Positions 17,944-26,096 of a DNA stretch of 64,000 nucleotides are shown here, in pieces. Under the pieces are notes generated by a model that was given only the letters and a program-made list of their open reading frames with translations, did not search any database and was not told the DNA's origin. Position 1 is the stretch's first letter; every line of letters starts with the position of its first letter. The position numbers and the translations under genes are program-made. Source of the stretch: Haloarcula argentinensis DSM 12282 (GTDB lineage Archaea; Halobacteriota; Halobacteria; Halobacteriales; Haloarculaceae). The stretch is from assembly GCA_000336895.1 (NCBI GenBank), contig AOLX01000014.1, positions 1 through 64,000 on the forward strand. The letters run 5' to 3'.

Positions 17944-18603
17944 ATGTCGGGCCGAATGCTCGCCGAGGTCGAAGTGTTCGGCCCCCGGTCCTGCCACGTA
18001 CAGCCACACGCCGACGAGGAGTGGTCAGTGTCGTCGGTCTCCCGGAGCGTAACGAGTGTTGATGCTGACCCCGTCATCGAAGAGTTCACCCTCAAAGGCG
18101 GCGACGAGCCGCCATCAGTGCTACAGACCGATGAGTTGAACGTCGATCACGTGTTTGCCTACGAGCAGCGACACGTTTTCCAACTGTCCAGAGCGGCCGG
18201 GCAGGGCTGTGTGTGTGAACGCATCGAAGCAGCCGGCTGCGTCGTTCAGGAGTTCTCGGCAGACACCGAATCCATCGTCGTCACGTTTCTCGTCGACGAC
18301 GTTCCAACCCTGCGAGAAATTGTCGACGACCTCCAGTCGGAAGGCGAGACTGTCAAACTCCGGCGGCTACTGGAAGACACGTCCGCGGAGACGGACCGGC
18401 CGGTCGTGCTCGACCGCGCGAAACTGACCAGCCGCCAGCGCGAGGTGCTGACCCGGGCCCACGAGATGGGGTACTTCGAGCATCCGCGCGATGCGACTGC
18501 CGGTGACGTGGCTGACGCGCTGGATATCTCCACTTCGACGTTTACCGAGCACCTCGCTGCGGCCCAGCGGAAACTGCTCGATGACCTGCTTGACTCCCGC
18601 TGA
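17944..18603 (+). CDS. narO: DmsR/NarO-like transcription regulator with cysteine motif and Bat-type HTH
   Basis: A 219-residue regulator. The C-terminal third (LTSRQREVLTRAHEMGYFEHP, DVADALDIS, TFTEHLAAAQRKLL) is the bacterio-opsin-activator HTH_10 domain. The N-terminal part has an isolated cysteine (PRSCHVQ) and a CVC plus GC group (GCVCERIEAAGC), fitting the Cys-rich sensor of DmsR and Haloferax NarO, proposed to sense redox or oxygen through a metal centre. It is divergent from the nar operon, its likely target. The start at 17944 is chosen because the TATA box predicts an mRNA start near 17915, after the earlier ATG codons. Confidence 0.85.
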   Translation: MSGRMLAEVEVFGPRSCHVQPHADEEWSVSSVSRSVTSVDADPVIEEFTLKGGDEPPSVLQTDELNVDHVFAYEQRHVFQLSRAAGQGCVCERIEAAGCVVQEFSADTESIVVTFLVDDVPTLREIVDDLQSEGETVKLRRLLEDTSAETDRPVVLDRAKLTSRQREVLTRAHEMGYFEHPRDATAGDVADALDISTSTFTEHLAAAQRKLLDDLLDSR

Positions 18604-18698
18604 TACGGACATTGCCGCGACCCACTGGCATGTGTCAGCGAGATTGATACATTCCACAGCAGTTATTCCAGCCGGAACGCGAGGTGCCACCGCCGTCA

Positions 18699-19364
18699 AT
18701 GACACAGGAACTAGGTCCCCTTGCTCGAACACTGTCGCTGCCGTACTACGAAGATGCCCTCCCGGCGCACGACCAGTTTCATGCCAAGCGAGTCCGAGAC
18801 ATCGCGCTTCGGCTCGCGAGCGACTGCGACGACTCGGTCAACCGAGATATTATTGCCGCGTCAGCGTGGCTCCACGACATTGGCCGGCCTCGGGAGCGGG
18901 CCGGTGACGTTGATGACCACGACGAATGGGCCACGGCTGAAGCCGCGCAGCTACTCGCGGCCGAGGGTGTGGAACCCGACCGAATTAGCCGTATCAAACA
19001 CTGTATCCGAACGCACAGCATCCGCGCAAGTTCTCCGGAGCCGAGAACGCTGGAGGCGAAATTCCTCTTCGATGCGGACAAACTAGACGCCGCTGGGGCG
19101 CGCGGCCTCGTCCGACTGGCCTGTATCGTCGGCGAACGGTCCGGACGGACCGGCGAGAAGTATGCCGTCATCGATGACACGTCAGCTACCGACCTTGGAA
19201 CGTCGGATTCTCCGGATATCGAACTGCTTCGAAACTGGGCGGAGGAACGCCTAGATACGCTGTACACTCAACCGGGCCGGCGTCTCGGTCGGACGCGCCG
19301 GGAATTCATGGACGAGTTTTTCACTCAGTTCGCCGGTGAAATCGGAGTTACGGGGGAGTTGTAA
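18699..19364 (+). CDS. HD-domain metal-dependent phosphohydrolase
   Basis: A 221-residue cytoplasmic protein with the HD superfamily pattern: H in ALPAHDQFHAKRV, the paired HD in SAWLHDIGRPRE, a later His in IKHCIRTHS, and Asp in FLFDADKLDAAG. This resembles YedJ/YpgQ-type phosphohydrolases acting on nucleotides or related phosphates; the substrate cannot be predicted. A GTG five codons earlier gives a slightly longer frame, but ATG at 18699 is preferred. It stands alone after the regulator gene. Confidence 0.82.
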   Translation: MTQELGPLARTLSLPYYEDALPAHDQFHAKRVRDIALRLASDCDDSVNRDIIAASAWLHDIGRPRERAGDVDDHDEWATAEAAQLLAAEGVEPDRISRIKHCIRTHSIRASSPEPRTLEAKFLFDADKLDAAGARGLVRLACIVGERSGRTGEKYAVIDDTSATDLGTSDSPDIELLRNWAEERLDTLYTQPGRRLGRTRREFMDEFFTQFAGEIGVTGEL

Positions 19365-19419
19365 ACGGCGTCCACGGAGTCTCAGAACCCTTTACTCTCG
19401 CCCCGACGACACTGCATCC

Positions 19420-19737
19420 ATGACCGAGTTCGACGCCGAGAAGTTCGACGAGAAATACGTCCACTACTTCGAGGAGCTCGAAACGGCGTACTCGAACGCG
19501 TATCAGGAGCTTCACGGACAGTACGACTCCGAGGTCCTTCGCGGGATCGATCGGCAGATTCTCAGCGAGAGCGAGCCGGTGTACGAGGGCGACGGGACGT
19601 TCAGCGTCCGGCTGCCTGACGACACTGCGGCGCGAGCGCAGTCTTTGCCGGGCGACGAAGAGACGTTCGACACAGTGCTGTCGGCGTTTACCGACGCTAT
19701 CGAACGCGAACTCCGTCGGCTGTTCGAATTCGAGTAA
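19420..19737 (+). CDS. Small acidic haloarchaeal protein (DUF5783-like)
   Basis: A 105-residue protein rich in Glu, Asp, Tyr and Phe without signal, cysteines or membrane segments. It looks like the haloarchaea-restricted family I recall as DUF5783; this is a recollection and not a search result. CCCTTTACTC, 24-33 bases before the ATG, is a plausible TATA element, giving a short or absent leader. No function is known. Confidence 0.7.
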   Translation: MTEFDAEKFDEKYVHYFEELETAYSNAYQELHGQYDSEVLRGIDRQILSESEPVYEGDGTFSVRLPDDTAARAQSLPGDEETFDTVLSAFTDAIERELRRLFEFE

Positions 19738-19875
19738 TCGCCGCACGCTGCTCGACGGCTCGCCCGATAGCAGGCGTGTACAGCCTGTTTGCTACCCCTT
19801 CAGCAGCGTTCGGCCCGGCGGATCGAAAACACCAGAATCAATGCAGTTCCGGTACTAGCCCAACCAATTATACTA

Positions 19876-20388
19876 ATGGCGACCGATTCAGATCTTCACT
19901 GTCTCTTTACTGCACCCGTCGAGGAGCAACAGGACTCGTACGTGATCGAGATTCCGAAACAGGAAGTCGAACTGGGAACGCTGGCCCCCGAGACGCTGTA
20001 CCGGATCGCACTGTTCCAGTCCGCGGCTGAGGCTCCTACGCCCCAGTCACAGTCCGGTTCCCAATCCGATCCGCAGTCCAGTTCCCACTCAAAGGCAGAG
20101 TCCCAGTCCAGTTCCCAATCCGGGCCACAGTCCGATTCGCGGTCCGGCGAGCCAAGCAGGGAACCGGAGTTCGGACCGTCGTCCCCGCCCGTTGCCGAGG
20201 GTGAGACGCGCGTGGTCGAAATCGAAAACATCGGCGACAAAGGCGACGGCGTCGCGCGTATCGACGGCGGGTACGTCGTCATCGTCTCTGACGCAGATGT
20301 CGGGGAGCGCCTCCGCGTCGAGATGGATCAGGTCCGTGAGAACGTGGCCTTCGCGGAGATCGTCGAGCGCCTGCCGTACTACGAGTAA
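19876..20388 (+). CDS. TRAM-domain protein with Ser/Gln-rich linker
   Basis: A 170-residue protein. Residues about 110-170 form a TRAM domain (VVEIENIGDKGDGVARIDGG, then VVIVSDADVGERLRV), an OB-like RNA-binding fold common in archaea as stand-alone RNA chaperones. The first 50 residues are an unassigned segment. Between them lies a 40-residue linker of repeated Ser-Gln units. Stand-alone archaeal TRAM proteins are usually near 65-75 residues, so this one has both an extra N-terminal part and the low-complexity linker. It probably binds tRNA or mRNA. Confidence 0.82.
   Translation: MATDSDLHCLFTAPVEEQQDSYVIEIPKQEVELGTLAPETLYRIALFQSAAEAPTPQSQSGSQSDPQSSSHSKAESQSSSQSGPQSDSRSGEPSREPEFGPSSPPVAEGETRVVEIENIGDKGDGVARIDGGYVVIVSDADVGERLRVEMDQVRENVAFAEIVERLPYYE
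20043..20160 (+). repeat. Ser/Gln low-complexity coding repeat in the TRAM gene
   Basis: The stretch is a run of imperfect tandem units of the form cag-tcc-(gg/ag)t-tcc, translated as Gln-Ser-Gly/Ser-Ser and variants. Unit divergence is mainly at third and first codon positions, so the repeat is translated and has drifted rather than being a recent slippage product. It forms a polar, probably disordered linker in front of the TRAM domain. Confidence 0.8.
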
Positions 20389-20465
20389 GCCACCGACTCT
20401 CTCGGCTGGTTCCTACTTTCGCACCCCGTCCGAGTTGGCCCGACCACCGGCCAGACAGGCGAGGG

Positions 20466-20473
20466 TATATTTT
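20466..20473 (+). promoter_or_regulatory. TATA box of the moaB/mog gene
   Basis: TATATTTT ends 22 bases before the ATG at 20496. That spacing puts the transcription start at or next to the ATG, so the message is probably leaderless. Confidence 0.6.
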
Positions 20474-20495
20474 GCCACCGACTGTCATCTCCGGT

Positions 20496-21134
20496 ATGGG
20501 GCACGACCACGACGAAACGACCAGCCACGACGAGGCGGGTCATAGCCACGGCGAGCATGAACACGGAGAGCACGACCACGACCATGGCGAGCATGAGCAC
20601 GACAGTGGCCACGATGACCACAGTCACGGAGAACACACAAACGATGACCATCACGCCCACGACGCCGAAGGGGTTAAAATAGGGGTCCTCACCGTCTCGA
20701 CCTCGCGAACGCTGGACGACGACCCGGCGGGCGACATCATCGCAACAGCCTGTGAAGACGCGGGCCACGAAATCGCCGAGCGTCGCCTCGTCGCGGACGA
20801 GGTGGACGCTATCGAGGACGCCGTCGCCGCCCTGCTGGACGATGGCGTCGATGTGGTTCTGACGACAGGTGGGACCGGCCTCACGCCTGACGACGTGACT
20901 GTCGACGCTATCCAACCGCTGTTCGACCGGCCGGTTCCCGGCTTCGGCGAGCTGTTCCGCTGGCTCTCCTACGAGGAAGTCGGGCCGATGGCGATGGCCT
21001 CGCGCGCGACCGCTGGTGTCGTCGACGACCGCCTGGTGTTCTGTCTCCCCGGCAGCGAGAACGCCGCCCGGACGGGCGCGGAGAAACTCGTCGCGCCAGC
21101 TGTGGGCCACCTGCTGGGGCTCGTCCGCCGGTAG
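20496..21134 (+). CDS. moaB: Molybdopterin adenylyltransferase-type protein (MoaB/MogA) with His-rich N-terminal tail
   Basis: A 212-residue protein. Residues about 60-212 are a MoaB/MogA domain (GVLTVSTSRTLDDDPAGD, LTTGGTGLTPDDVT, GELFRWLSYEEVGPMAMASRA, FCLPGSENAA), which adenylylates molybdopterin before metal insertion. Residues 1-56 are an extension dominated by His with Glu, Asp and Gly in HDH, HGEH and HEHD patterns. Standard MoaB/MogA proteins lack this; such tails in other proteins bind Ni, Zn, Co or Cu. It begins a run of molybdopterin genes and has its own leaderless promoter. The start is fixed by the TATA box at 20466-20473. Confidence 0.88.
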   Translation: MGHDHDETTSHDEAGHSHGEHEHGEHDHDHGEHEHDSGHDDHSHGEHTNDDHHAHDAEGVKIGVLTVSTSRTLDDDPAGDIIATACEDAGHEIAERRLVADEVDAIEDAVAALLDDGVDVVLTTGGTGLTPDDVTVDAIQPLFDRPVPGFGELFRWLSYEEVGPMAMASRATAGVVDDRLVFCLPGSENAARTGAEKLVAPAVGHLLGLVRR

Positions 21135-21178
21135 CACGGACCCGCACGGTTTTGGGCTGGCATCGGTTACAGAGAAGC

Positions 21179-21652
21179 ATGTCCGAAGATTTCACACACG
21201 TCGACGAGGACGGCGACGCACAGATGGTCGATGTCGGCGACAAGGCCGAGAGCCAGCGTCGCGCGGTCGCGCGCGGACAGATTCGGCTCACCGAGTCCAC
21301 GCTGGCGGCCATCGACGCCGACGAGGTGGAGAAAGGCGACGTGCTGGCAACAGCCCGCATCGGCGCGATTCAGGCGGTGAAACACACCTGGGAGACAGTG
21401 CCGATGTGCCACCAGATCCCAATCACCAACGTCGAAGTCGAGTTCAATGTCGACGACGATGCCGTCGAAATCACGGTCGCCGTCGAGACGGTCGGCAAGA
21501 CCGGTTGCGAGATGGAAGCGCTGGAGGGTGTGACGACCGGCCTCAACGTCGTCTGGGACATGGTGAAGGCCAACGAGAAAGACGATAACGGCGAGTACGC
21601 CACGACGGCAATCCAGAACGTCCGCGTCGTGGAGAAAACTGTCGACCGCTGA
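21179..21652 (+). CDS. moaC: Cyclic pyranopterin monophosphate synthase MoaC
   Basis: A 157-residue protein with clear MoaC signatures: AQMVDVGDKAESQRRAVARG near the N-terminus, KHTWETVPMCHQIPI in the middle, and EMEALEGVTTGLNVVWDM with the conserved acidic residues towards the end. It converts the 3',8-cyclo-GTP made by MoaA into cyclic pyranopterin monophosphate. It lies 44 bases after moaB on the same strand. MoaA is not in this window. Confidence 0.95.
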   Translation: MSEDFTHVDEDGDAQMVDVGDKAESQRRAVARGQIRLTESTLAAIDADEVEKGDVLATARIGAIQAVKHTWETVPMCHQIPITNVEVEFNVDDDAVEITVAVETVGKTGCEMEALEGVTTGLNVVWDMVKANEKDDNGEYATTAIQNVRVVEKTVDR

Positions 21653-21725
21653 GACGGGACGACTGACTATAGCCGGGCCGCTGCTATGAAAAAGGTCTAT
21701 CTACGTCGCCCTGCTACTGGCGTAC

Positions 21726-22553
21726 ATGCAAGTCCTCGGTATCGTCGGCCACTCCGAGTCGGGGAAGACTACGCTGGTCGAGCGGTTGACACAGCGGCTC
21801 TCCGGGACCGGACGTGTCGCGACAGTGAAACACTGCACGCATCCGCCGGACGTCGACACGGACGGGAAAGACACGGCTCGACACCGTGACGCCGGCGCGG
21901 GCGAGACGGTCGCGCTTACCGACGACGGCGAGTGGTACGCGACGGGACAGTCGCGGACGCTCGATGAGACGCTGGACGCGCTTGCGCCCGACTACGATTA
22001 CGCGCTCGTCGAGGGGTATTCGGACGCGAGCATCCCGAAAGTCGTCCTCGGCGACCTCGAGGTCGCCGACCCGGTCGTGCATCGCGCGCCCCACGGCGCA
22101 GGCGCTGACCTTGATGACATCGTCACTGCGATGGAGGAGCGAGACCCGTACATCACGCTGGAAACACTCGTCGCCGACGTAAAGCGGGACCCGGACGAAG
22201 TCTACTCCGGCGCAATAGCGACGTTCACCGGGCGAGTCCGCGCACAGGAGGGTCCCGACGACCCACCGACGGAACTGCTGGAGTTCGAGCGCTACGACGA
22301 AGTCGCCGCCGAGAAGATGGCCACGCTCCGGCGGGACCTCGAAGCACGGGACGGCGTCCACGCGGTCCGACTGCACCACAAGACTGGCGTGGTCGACGCT
22401 GGCGAGGACATCGTTTTCGTCGTCATCCTGGCCGGCCACCGGGGTGAGGCGTTCCGTGCTGTCGAAGACGGTATCAACCGTCTAAAGGAGGAGGTGCCGC
22501 TGTTCAAGAAGGAAGTCACCGTCGACGAGGAGTTCTGGGCACACGAGCGGTGA
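21726..22553 (+). CDS. MobB-MoaE fusion (MGD-synthesis GTPase joined to molybdopterin synthase large subunit)
   Basis: A 275-residue fusion. Residues 1-150 form a MobB-like P-loop domain (Walker A GHSESGKTT, then TVKHCTHPPDVDTDGKDT). Residues about 155-275 form MoaE, the large subunit of molybdopterin synthase (GAIATFTGRVRAQEG, VRLHHKTGVVDAGEDIVFVV, LKEEVPLFKKEV with catalytic lysines). Linking dithiolene formation with the guanine-dinucleotide step fits a genome using bis-MGD enzymes such as NarG and DmsA. It follows moaC by 73 bases. The MoaD-type sulfur carrier is not present here. Confidence 0.92.
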   Translation: MQVLGIVGHSESGKTTLVERLTQRLSGTGRVATVKHCTHPPDVDTDGKDTARHRDAGAGETVALTDDGEWYATGQSRTLDETLDALAPDYDYALVEGYSDASIPKVVLGDLEVADPVVHRAPHGAGADLDDIVTAMEERDPYITLETLVADVKRDPDEVYSGAIATFTGRVRAQEGPDDPPTELLEFERYDEVAAEKMATLRRDLEARDGVHAVRLHHKTGVVDAGEDIVFVVILAGHRGEAFRAVEDGINRLKEEVPLFKKEVTVDEEFWAHER

Positions 22554-22581
22554 GTTGGTGGCGCTGTTTTCACGACACCGG

Positions 22582-23382
22582 CTATCGCCACGGCGTCGCC
22601 CGGAGTGCATGGACTATCAGCAGCGTCCCGAGCGCGACGCCGAGCAGGACCACCGCCACGGGCAGCGCTGCGTCCAGCCCGTCCGAGATGAACGAGGCCC
22701 AGATCTGGACCGGCAGCGTCCGCGGGTAGTACGCCAGCATCATCGTCGCGCCGAACTCGCCCATCGCGCGGGCGAAGGTCAGCACGAGGCCGGCGAGCAG
22801 GCCGGGCTTTGCGAGCGGAACCGTCACCGAGCACATCGTCCCGACCCAGTCACGGCCCAGCGACCGCGAAGCCTCTTCGAGGTGGTCGTCGATGCCGTCG
22901 AAGGCGGCCTTGGCGGTGACGACGAAGAACGGCGACGCGACGAAGGTCTGGGCGGCGACGACCCCCAGCAGCGACCGCGTCAGCGCCAGGTCGGTGAGGC
23001 CGCCCAGCCCGTTCGGGCCGACGACGGTCAACAGCAACATCCCGCTGACGACCGGTGGGAGGACGAGCGGCAGGACGACGGCCCCCATCGCAGCGGTCGC
23101 CAGCGCGCCGTTGTTCTTGGACAGCCAGTAGGCCAGCGGCAGGCCGAACACGATGGCGATTGTGGTACTGCCGAGCGCGGCGACGAGGGACGTGATCGCG
23201 GCGTTGATGACGTACGTCTCGGTCAGACTCGTCAGTAGCGCTGTCGGGGAGTACGTGAGTACGAGTACCATCACCGGGACGACGAAATACAGGAGCAGCA
23301 CCGCTCCCAGGACGGGAACGAGTTCGCGCACGCCGACCGTGTGGCCGGTCTGAGTCTCACTGCGTGACAGTACTCGGGACAT
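22582..23382 (-). CDS. Molybdate/tungstate-type ABC transporter permease (ModB/WtpB family)
   Basis: A 266-residue permease with about six membrane segments and the coupling-loop motif EASRSLGRDWVGTMCSVTVPL, the EAA region that docks the ATPase. GEFGATMMLA is typical of ModB/CysT/TupB-type oxyanion importers. It overlaps the upstream binding-protein gene by 26 bases, so the two form one unit. No ATP-binding subunit gene is adjacent. Its neighbours in molybdopterin synthesis favour molybdate or tungstate; the sequence alone cannot exclude sulfate. Confidence 0.82.
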   Translation of the reverse strand: MSRVLSRSETQTGHTVGVRELVPVLGAVLLLYFVVPVMVLVLTYSPTALLTSLTETYVINAAITSLVAALGSTTIAIVFGLPLAYWLSKNNGALATAAMGAVVLPLVLPPVVSGMLLLTVVGPNGLGGLTDLALTRSLLGVVAAQTFVASPFFVVTAKAAFDGIDDHLEEASRSLGRDWVGTMCSVTVPLAKPGLLAGLVLTFARAMGEFGATMMLAYYPRTLPVQIWASFISDGLDAALPVAVVLLGVALGTLLIVHALRATPWR

Positions 23383-24238
23383 CTCCCACTAGTCGAGGAT
23401 ACGCCTGGCGGACGGTAAATCCGTGTGGTGCGAGCCAGTCGCCGGACAGGACTGCCTCGAAGGCTGTACGCGTCGCTTCTTGTTCGTCACGGCGGACGGC
23501 CCCGTACTCGATTGGGTTGCCGGCAATTGCCGTGCCGTTTGGCAGTTCGTAGCTGGTGGTCTGATACTGCTCCGCGTATGTGGGGTCACCGAGGTGTATC
23601 TCCGGCTGGAACTCCCGGAACGGGTAGTCTCGTTCGACCGCCATACTCCGGTAGACGAACGCAGCGTTGACGGCTCCCGTCTCGAACTGCGCGAGCAGTT
23701 GCGTCTCCGGATAGGTCTGATCCGGCGAGAGAACCGCAGCAGCCAGGCCGGGTTCGTCGTAGTAGTCGGCTGCGAGGGCCAGCACGAACAGCGTCCGGTA
23801 GCCAAGCGGGTCGAGCGTCGGATCGGTGCGGCCCAGTGAGACGCTGTCCCCTCGGAGCGGGGCGTACCACGGGTCCGCGTCCGCGACGCGCGCCCCACCG
23901 CCCGTCTCTGGGTTGTACGCCAGCACCATCTCGTTACTGGCGACCACAGCGTGCCAGGGGGTGTTCATCACCCGGTCGAACAGGGTCGGGTCCGCCAGCG
24001 CGACGATAGCCGGGTCGCGCTTCCCGTCGGCGACCAATCGCGCGGCCTGAACAGAGCCGCGGGCTTCGACAGCGATCTCAGCGTCTGTTTGCGCTTGCAG
24101 CGTCTCACTGGCCGCTTTCTGCAAACTCCCCGCGACCAGTACGTCCACCCGCTCCCGACCGAATGCCCCACAGCCTGCAGTTGCGGCGATACCACTCCCC
24201 AGCGCCGTGAGTACTGCGCGGCGGGTCCGGCGGGCCAT
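23357..24238 (-). CDS. Molybdate/tungstate-type solute-binding lipoprotein
   Basis: A 293-residue extracytoplasmic binding protein. The N-terminus (RRTRRAVLTALGSGIAATAGC) joins a twin-arginine-like basic start to a lipobox ending in Cys23, so it is an exported lipoprotein. The body resembles WtpA/ModA proteins (VLVAGSLQKAASE at the N-terminal strand, DPLGYRTLFVLALAADYY in the middle). It captures the oxyanion for the permease that follows. ATG at 24238 is the clear start, divergent from thiC. Confidence 0.85.
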   Translation of the reverse strand: MARRTRRAVLTALGSGIAATAGCGAFGRERVDVLVAGSLQKAASETLQAQTDAEIAVEARGSVQAARLVADGKRDPAIVALADPTLFDRVMNTPWHAVVASNEMVLAYNPETGGGARVADADPWYAPLRGDSVSLGRTDPTLDPLGYRTLFVLALAADYYDEPGLAAAVLSPDQTYPETQLLAQFETGAVNAAFVYRSMAVERDYPFREFQPEIHLGDPTYAEQYQTTSYELPNGTAIAGNPIEYGAVRRDEQEATRTAFEAVLSGDWLAPHGFTVRQAYPRLVGDVPSTVTQ

Positions 24239-24326
24239 TGTTCGTCTATTTCACGTTCGCGTACATCGGTGTTGGGGTCAATCCCAGTATTGACAGGGTC
24301 TCTTTACCGCGACCGATCACCACAAA

Positions 24327-24333
24327 TTTATAA
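24327..24333 (+). promoter_or_regulatory. TATA box of thiC (leaderless mRNA)
   Basis: TTTATAA lies 23-29 bases before the ATG at 24357, so the mRNA probably starts at the ATG. With no 5' leader, an upstream TPP riboswitch is not possible from this promoter. Confidence 0.7.
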
Positions 24334-24356
24334 CCGAGTAGTATTACCTAGTGATT

Positions 24357-25799
24357 ATGACGCAGCTAGCAGCGGCCCGGAACGGGACCGTCACCGAGGA
24401 GATGGAGCGAATCGCAGAGCGCGAAGGTGTCGAACCGGGGTTCGTCCGGCAGCAAGTCGCCGACGGACAGGCGGTGATTCCTGCAAACGTCGGTCACGAC
24501 TCACTGGACCCGATGATCATCGGCCGGGAGTTTGCGACGAAGGTCAACGCAAACATCGGCAACAGCGAGGAGACGAGCGATATCGAGGGCGAACTGGAGA
24601 AGCTCCACACTGCCGTCCACTACGGCGCGGACACGGTGATGGACCTCTCGACTGGGAGTAACCTCGACGAGATACGGTCGGCCAACGTCGAGCATTCGCC
24701 GGTTCCAATCGGGACGGTCCCCATCTACGAGGCGGTCAAGCGCGCTGGTGACGCGAGCGAGATTACCCACGAGCTGCTGCTCGACGTCATCGAGAAGCAG
24801 GCGAAGCAGGGCGTCGACTACATGACCATTCACGCCGGCGTCCGGATGGAACACCTACCGCTGACCGACGGCCGAAAAACGGGTATCGTCTCCCGTGGCG
24901 GATCTATCCTCGCCCAATGGATCGAGGAGAACGGGATGGAGAACCCGCTGTACACGAAATTCGAGGACATCTGCGAGATATTCCGTGAGTACGACGTGAC
25001 CTTCAGCCTCGGCGACGGCCTTCGACCGGGCTGTCTCGCCGACGCCGGCGACGACGCCCAGTTCGCAGAACTGGATACGCTCGGCGAACTCACGCGGACC
25101 GCCTGGGACCACGACGTACAGGTGATGGTCGAGGGGCCGGGTCACGTTCCAATGGACCAAGTCGCCGAGCAGGTCGAGCGCCAACAGGAGGTCTGTGGCG
25201 GCGCGCCGTTCTACGTGCTCGGGCCGCTCGTGACCGACGTTGCGCCGGGTTACGACCACATTACGAGCGCTATCGGTGCGACGGAGGCAGGCCGTGCTGG
25301 TGCGGCGATGCTCTGCTACGTGACTCCCAAAGAGCACCTCGGTCTCCCGGAGAAATCCGACGTGCGGGACGGACTTGCGGCCTATCGCATCGCTGCCCAC
25401 GCCGCTGACGTGGCAAACGGCCGGGAGGGAGCGCGGGACTGGGACGACGCCCTCTCGGAAGCCCGGTACGCCTTCGACTGGCGCGAGCAGTTCGACCTGG
25501 CGCTGGACCCCGACCGCGCCCGCGAGTACCACGACCAGACGCTCCCCGGTGACAACTACAAAGAGGCGCGCTTTTGCTCGATGTGCGGCGTGGAGTTCTG
25601 TTCGATGCGTATCGACCAGGACGCGCGGGAAGCCGGTGAGATGGAGACGATCGAGGCTGACGTTGACGACCGGACTGCCCTCGAAGACTCGTCAGCAGCG
25701 GAGGTAAACCGGCCGCCCGTCGGTACCCACGACGAGGCCGATATTCCTGGCCCTGACGCCGATACCGCCTCTGATACAGGCGGGCGTGCTGACGATTAG
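24357..25799 (+). CDS. thiC: Phosphomethylpyrimidine synthase ThiC
   Basis: A 480-residue radical-SAM enzyme that rearranges aminoimidazole ribotide to hydroxymethylpyrimidine phosphate for thiamine. The unusual C-terminal cluster motif CxxCxxxxC is present as CSMCGVEFC, and the family segments [10 protein letters not shown] and [18 protein letters not shown] are intact. The last 50 residues are an acidic haloarchaeal tail. A GTG two codons upstream extends the frame slightly, but the TATA spacing supports ATG at 24357. It is divergent from the transporter operon and not obviously linked to it. Confidence 0.95.
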   Translation: MTQLAAARNGTVTEEMERIAEREGVEPGFVRQQVADGQAVIPANVGHDSLDPMIIGREFATKVNANIGNSEETSDIEGELEKLHTAVHYGADTVMDLSTGSNLDEIRSANVEHSPVPIGTVPIYEAVKRAGDASEITHELLLDVIEKQAKQGVDYMTIHAGVRMEHLPLTDGRKTGIVSRGGSILAQWIEENGMENPLYTKFEDICEIFREYDVTFSLGDGLRPGCLADAGDDAQFAELDTLGELTRTAWDHDVQVMVEGPGHVPMDQVAEQVERQQEVCGGAPFYVLGPLVTDVAPGYDHITSAIGATEAGRAGAAMLCYVTPKEHLGLPEKSDVRDGLAAYRIAAHAADVANGREGARDWDDALSEARYAFDWREQFDLALDPDRAREYHDQTLPGDNYKEARFCSMCGVEFCSMRIDQDAREAGEMETIEADVDDRTALEDSSAAEVNRPPVGTHDEADIPGPDADTASDTGGRADD

Positions 25800-25812
25800 C
25801 ACAGCGGTAGTT

Positions 25813-25820
25813 CTTTATAA
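25813..25820 (+). promoter_or_regulatory. TATA box for the 22-residue microprotein
   Basis: CTTTATAA is 23-30 bases before the ATG at 25843, the spacing typical of leaderless haloarchaeal genes. It is the main evidence that the very short frame behind it is expressed. Confidence 0.6.
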
Positions 25821-25842
25821 TCGGTGTTCGTTTATTGAAACG

Positions 25843-25911
25843 ATGTCAAAGAAAGTCATCGCCCTCGTCGCGGTCATGGCGCTCGCCCTCGTGTACGTCG
25901 TCAAGCGGTAA
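25843..25911 (+). CDS. 22-residue single-helix membrane microprotein
   Basis: The frame encodes MSKKVIALVAVMALALVYVVKR: two lysines, a hydrophobic core of about 16 residues and a basic end. This would form one short transmembrane or membrane-embedded helix with positive charges on both sides. It has its own TATA box at leaderless spacing, and nothing else overlaps it on this strand. I do not recognise a named family. It could be a subunit of a membrane complex, a stress peptide or a toxin-like peptide; nothing in the neighbourhood favours one. Confidence 0.6.
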   Translation: MSKKVIALVAVMALALVYVVKR

Positions 25912-26096
25912 GGCCGCGCGAATCGACTGTATCGCCCTCTGAATCTACTGTCGGCCGCCCTGCCCACTGGTCCTCTTCGGCGTCGTATGGGGTGGGGTAC
26001 CCCGATGGCCGGCAGTATTCTCTTGGCTTCTGCGCTGTCAGCGACAGTGCCGTCGCTTTCCGAACCCTTACCCGGCGAACGGCCGTACCAGCGTGC

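Noticed and set aside
20043..20160. Tandem repeat that could be taken for a CRISPR array
   Set aside because: Units are short, in frame, translated as Ser-Gln, and without spacers of fixed length. No cas genes are in the window.
24240..24356. A TPP riboswitch upstream of thiC
   Set aside because: The TATA box predicts a leaderless message, and I see no THI-box stems. The region is short and shared with the divergent transporter.
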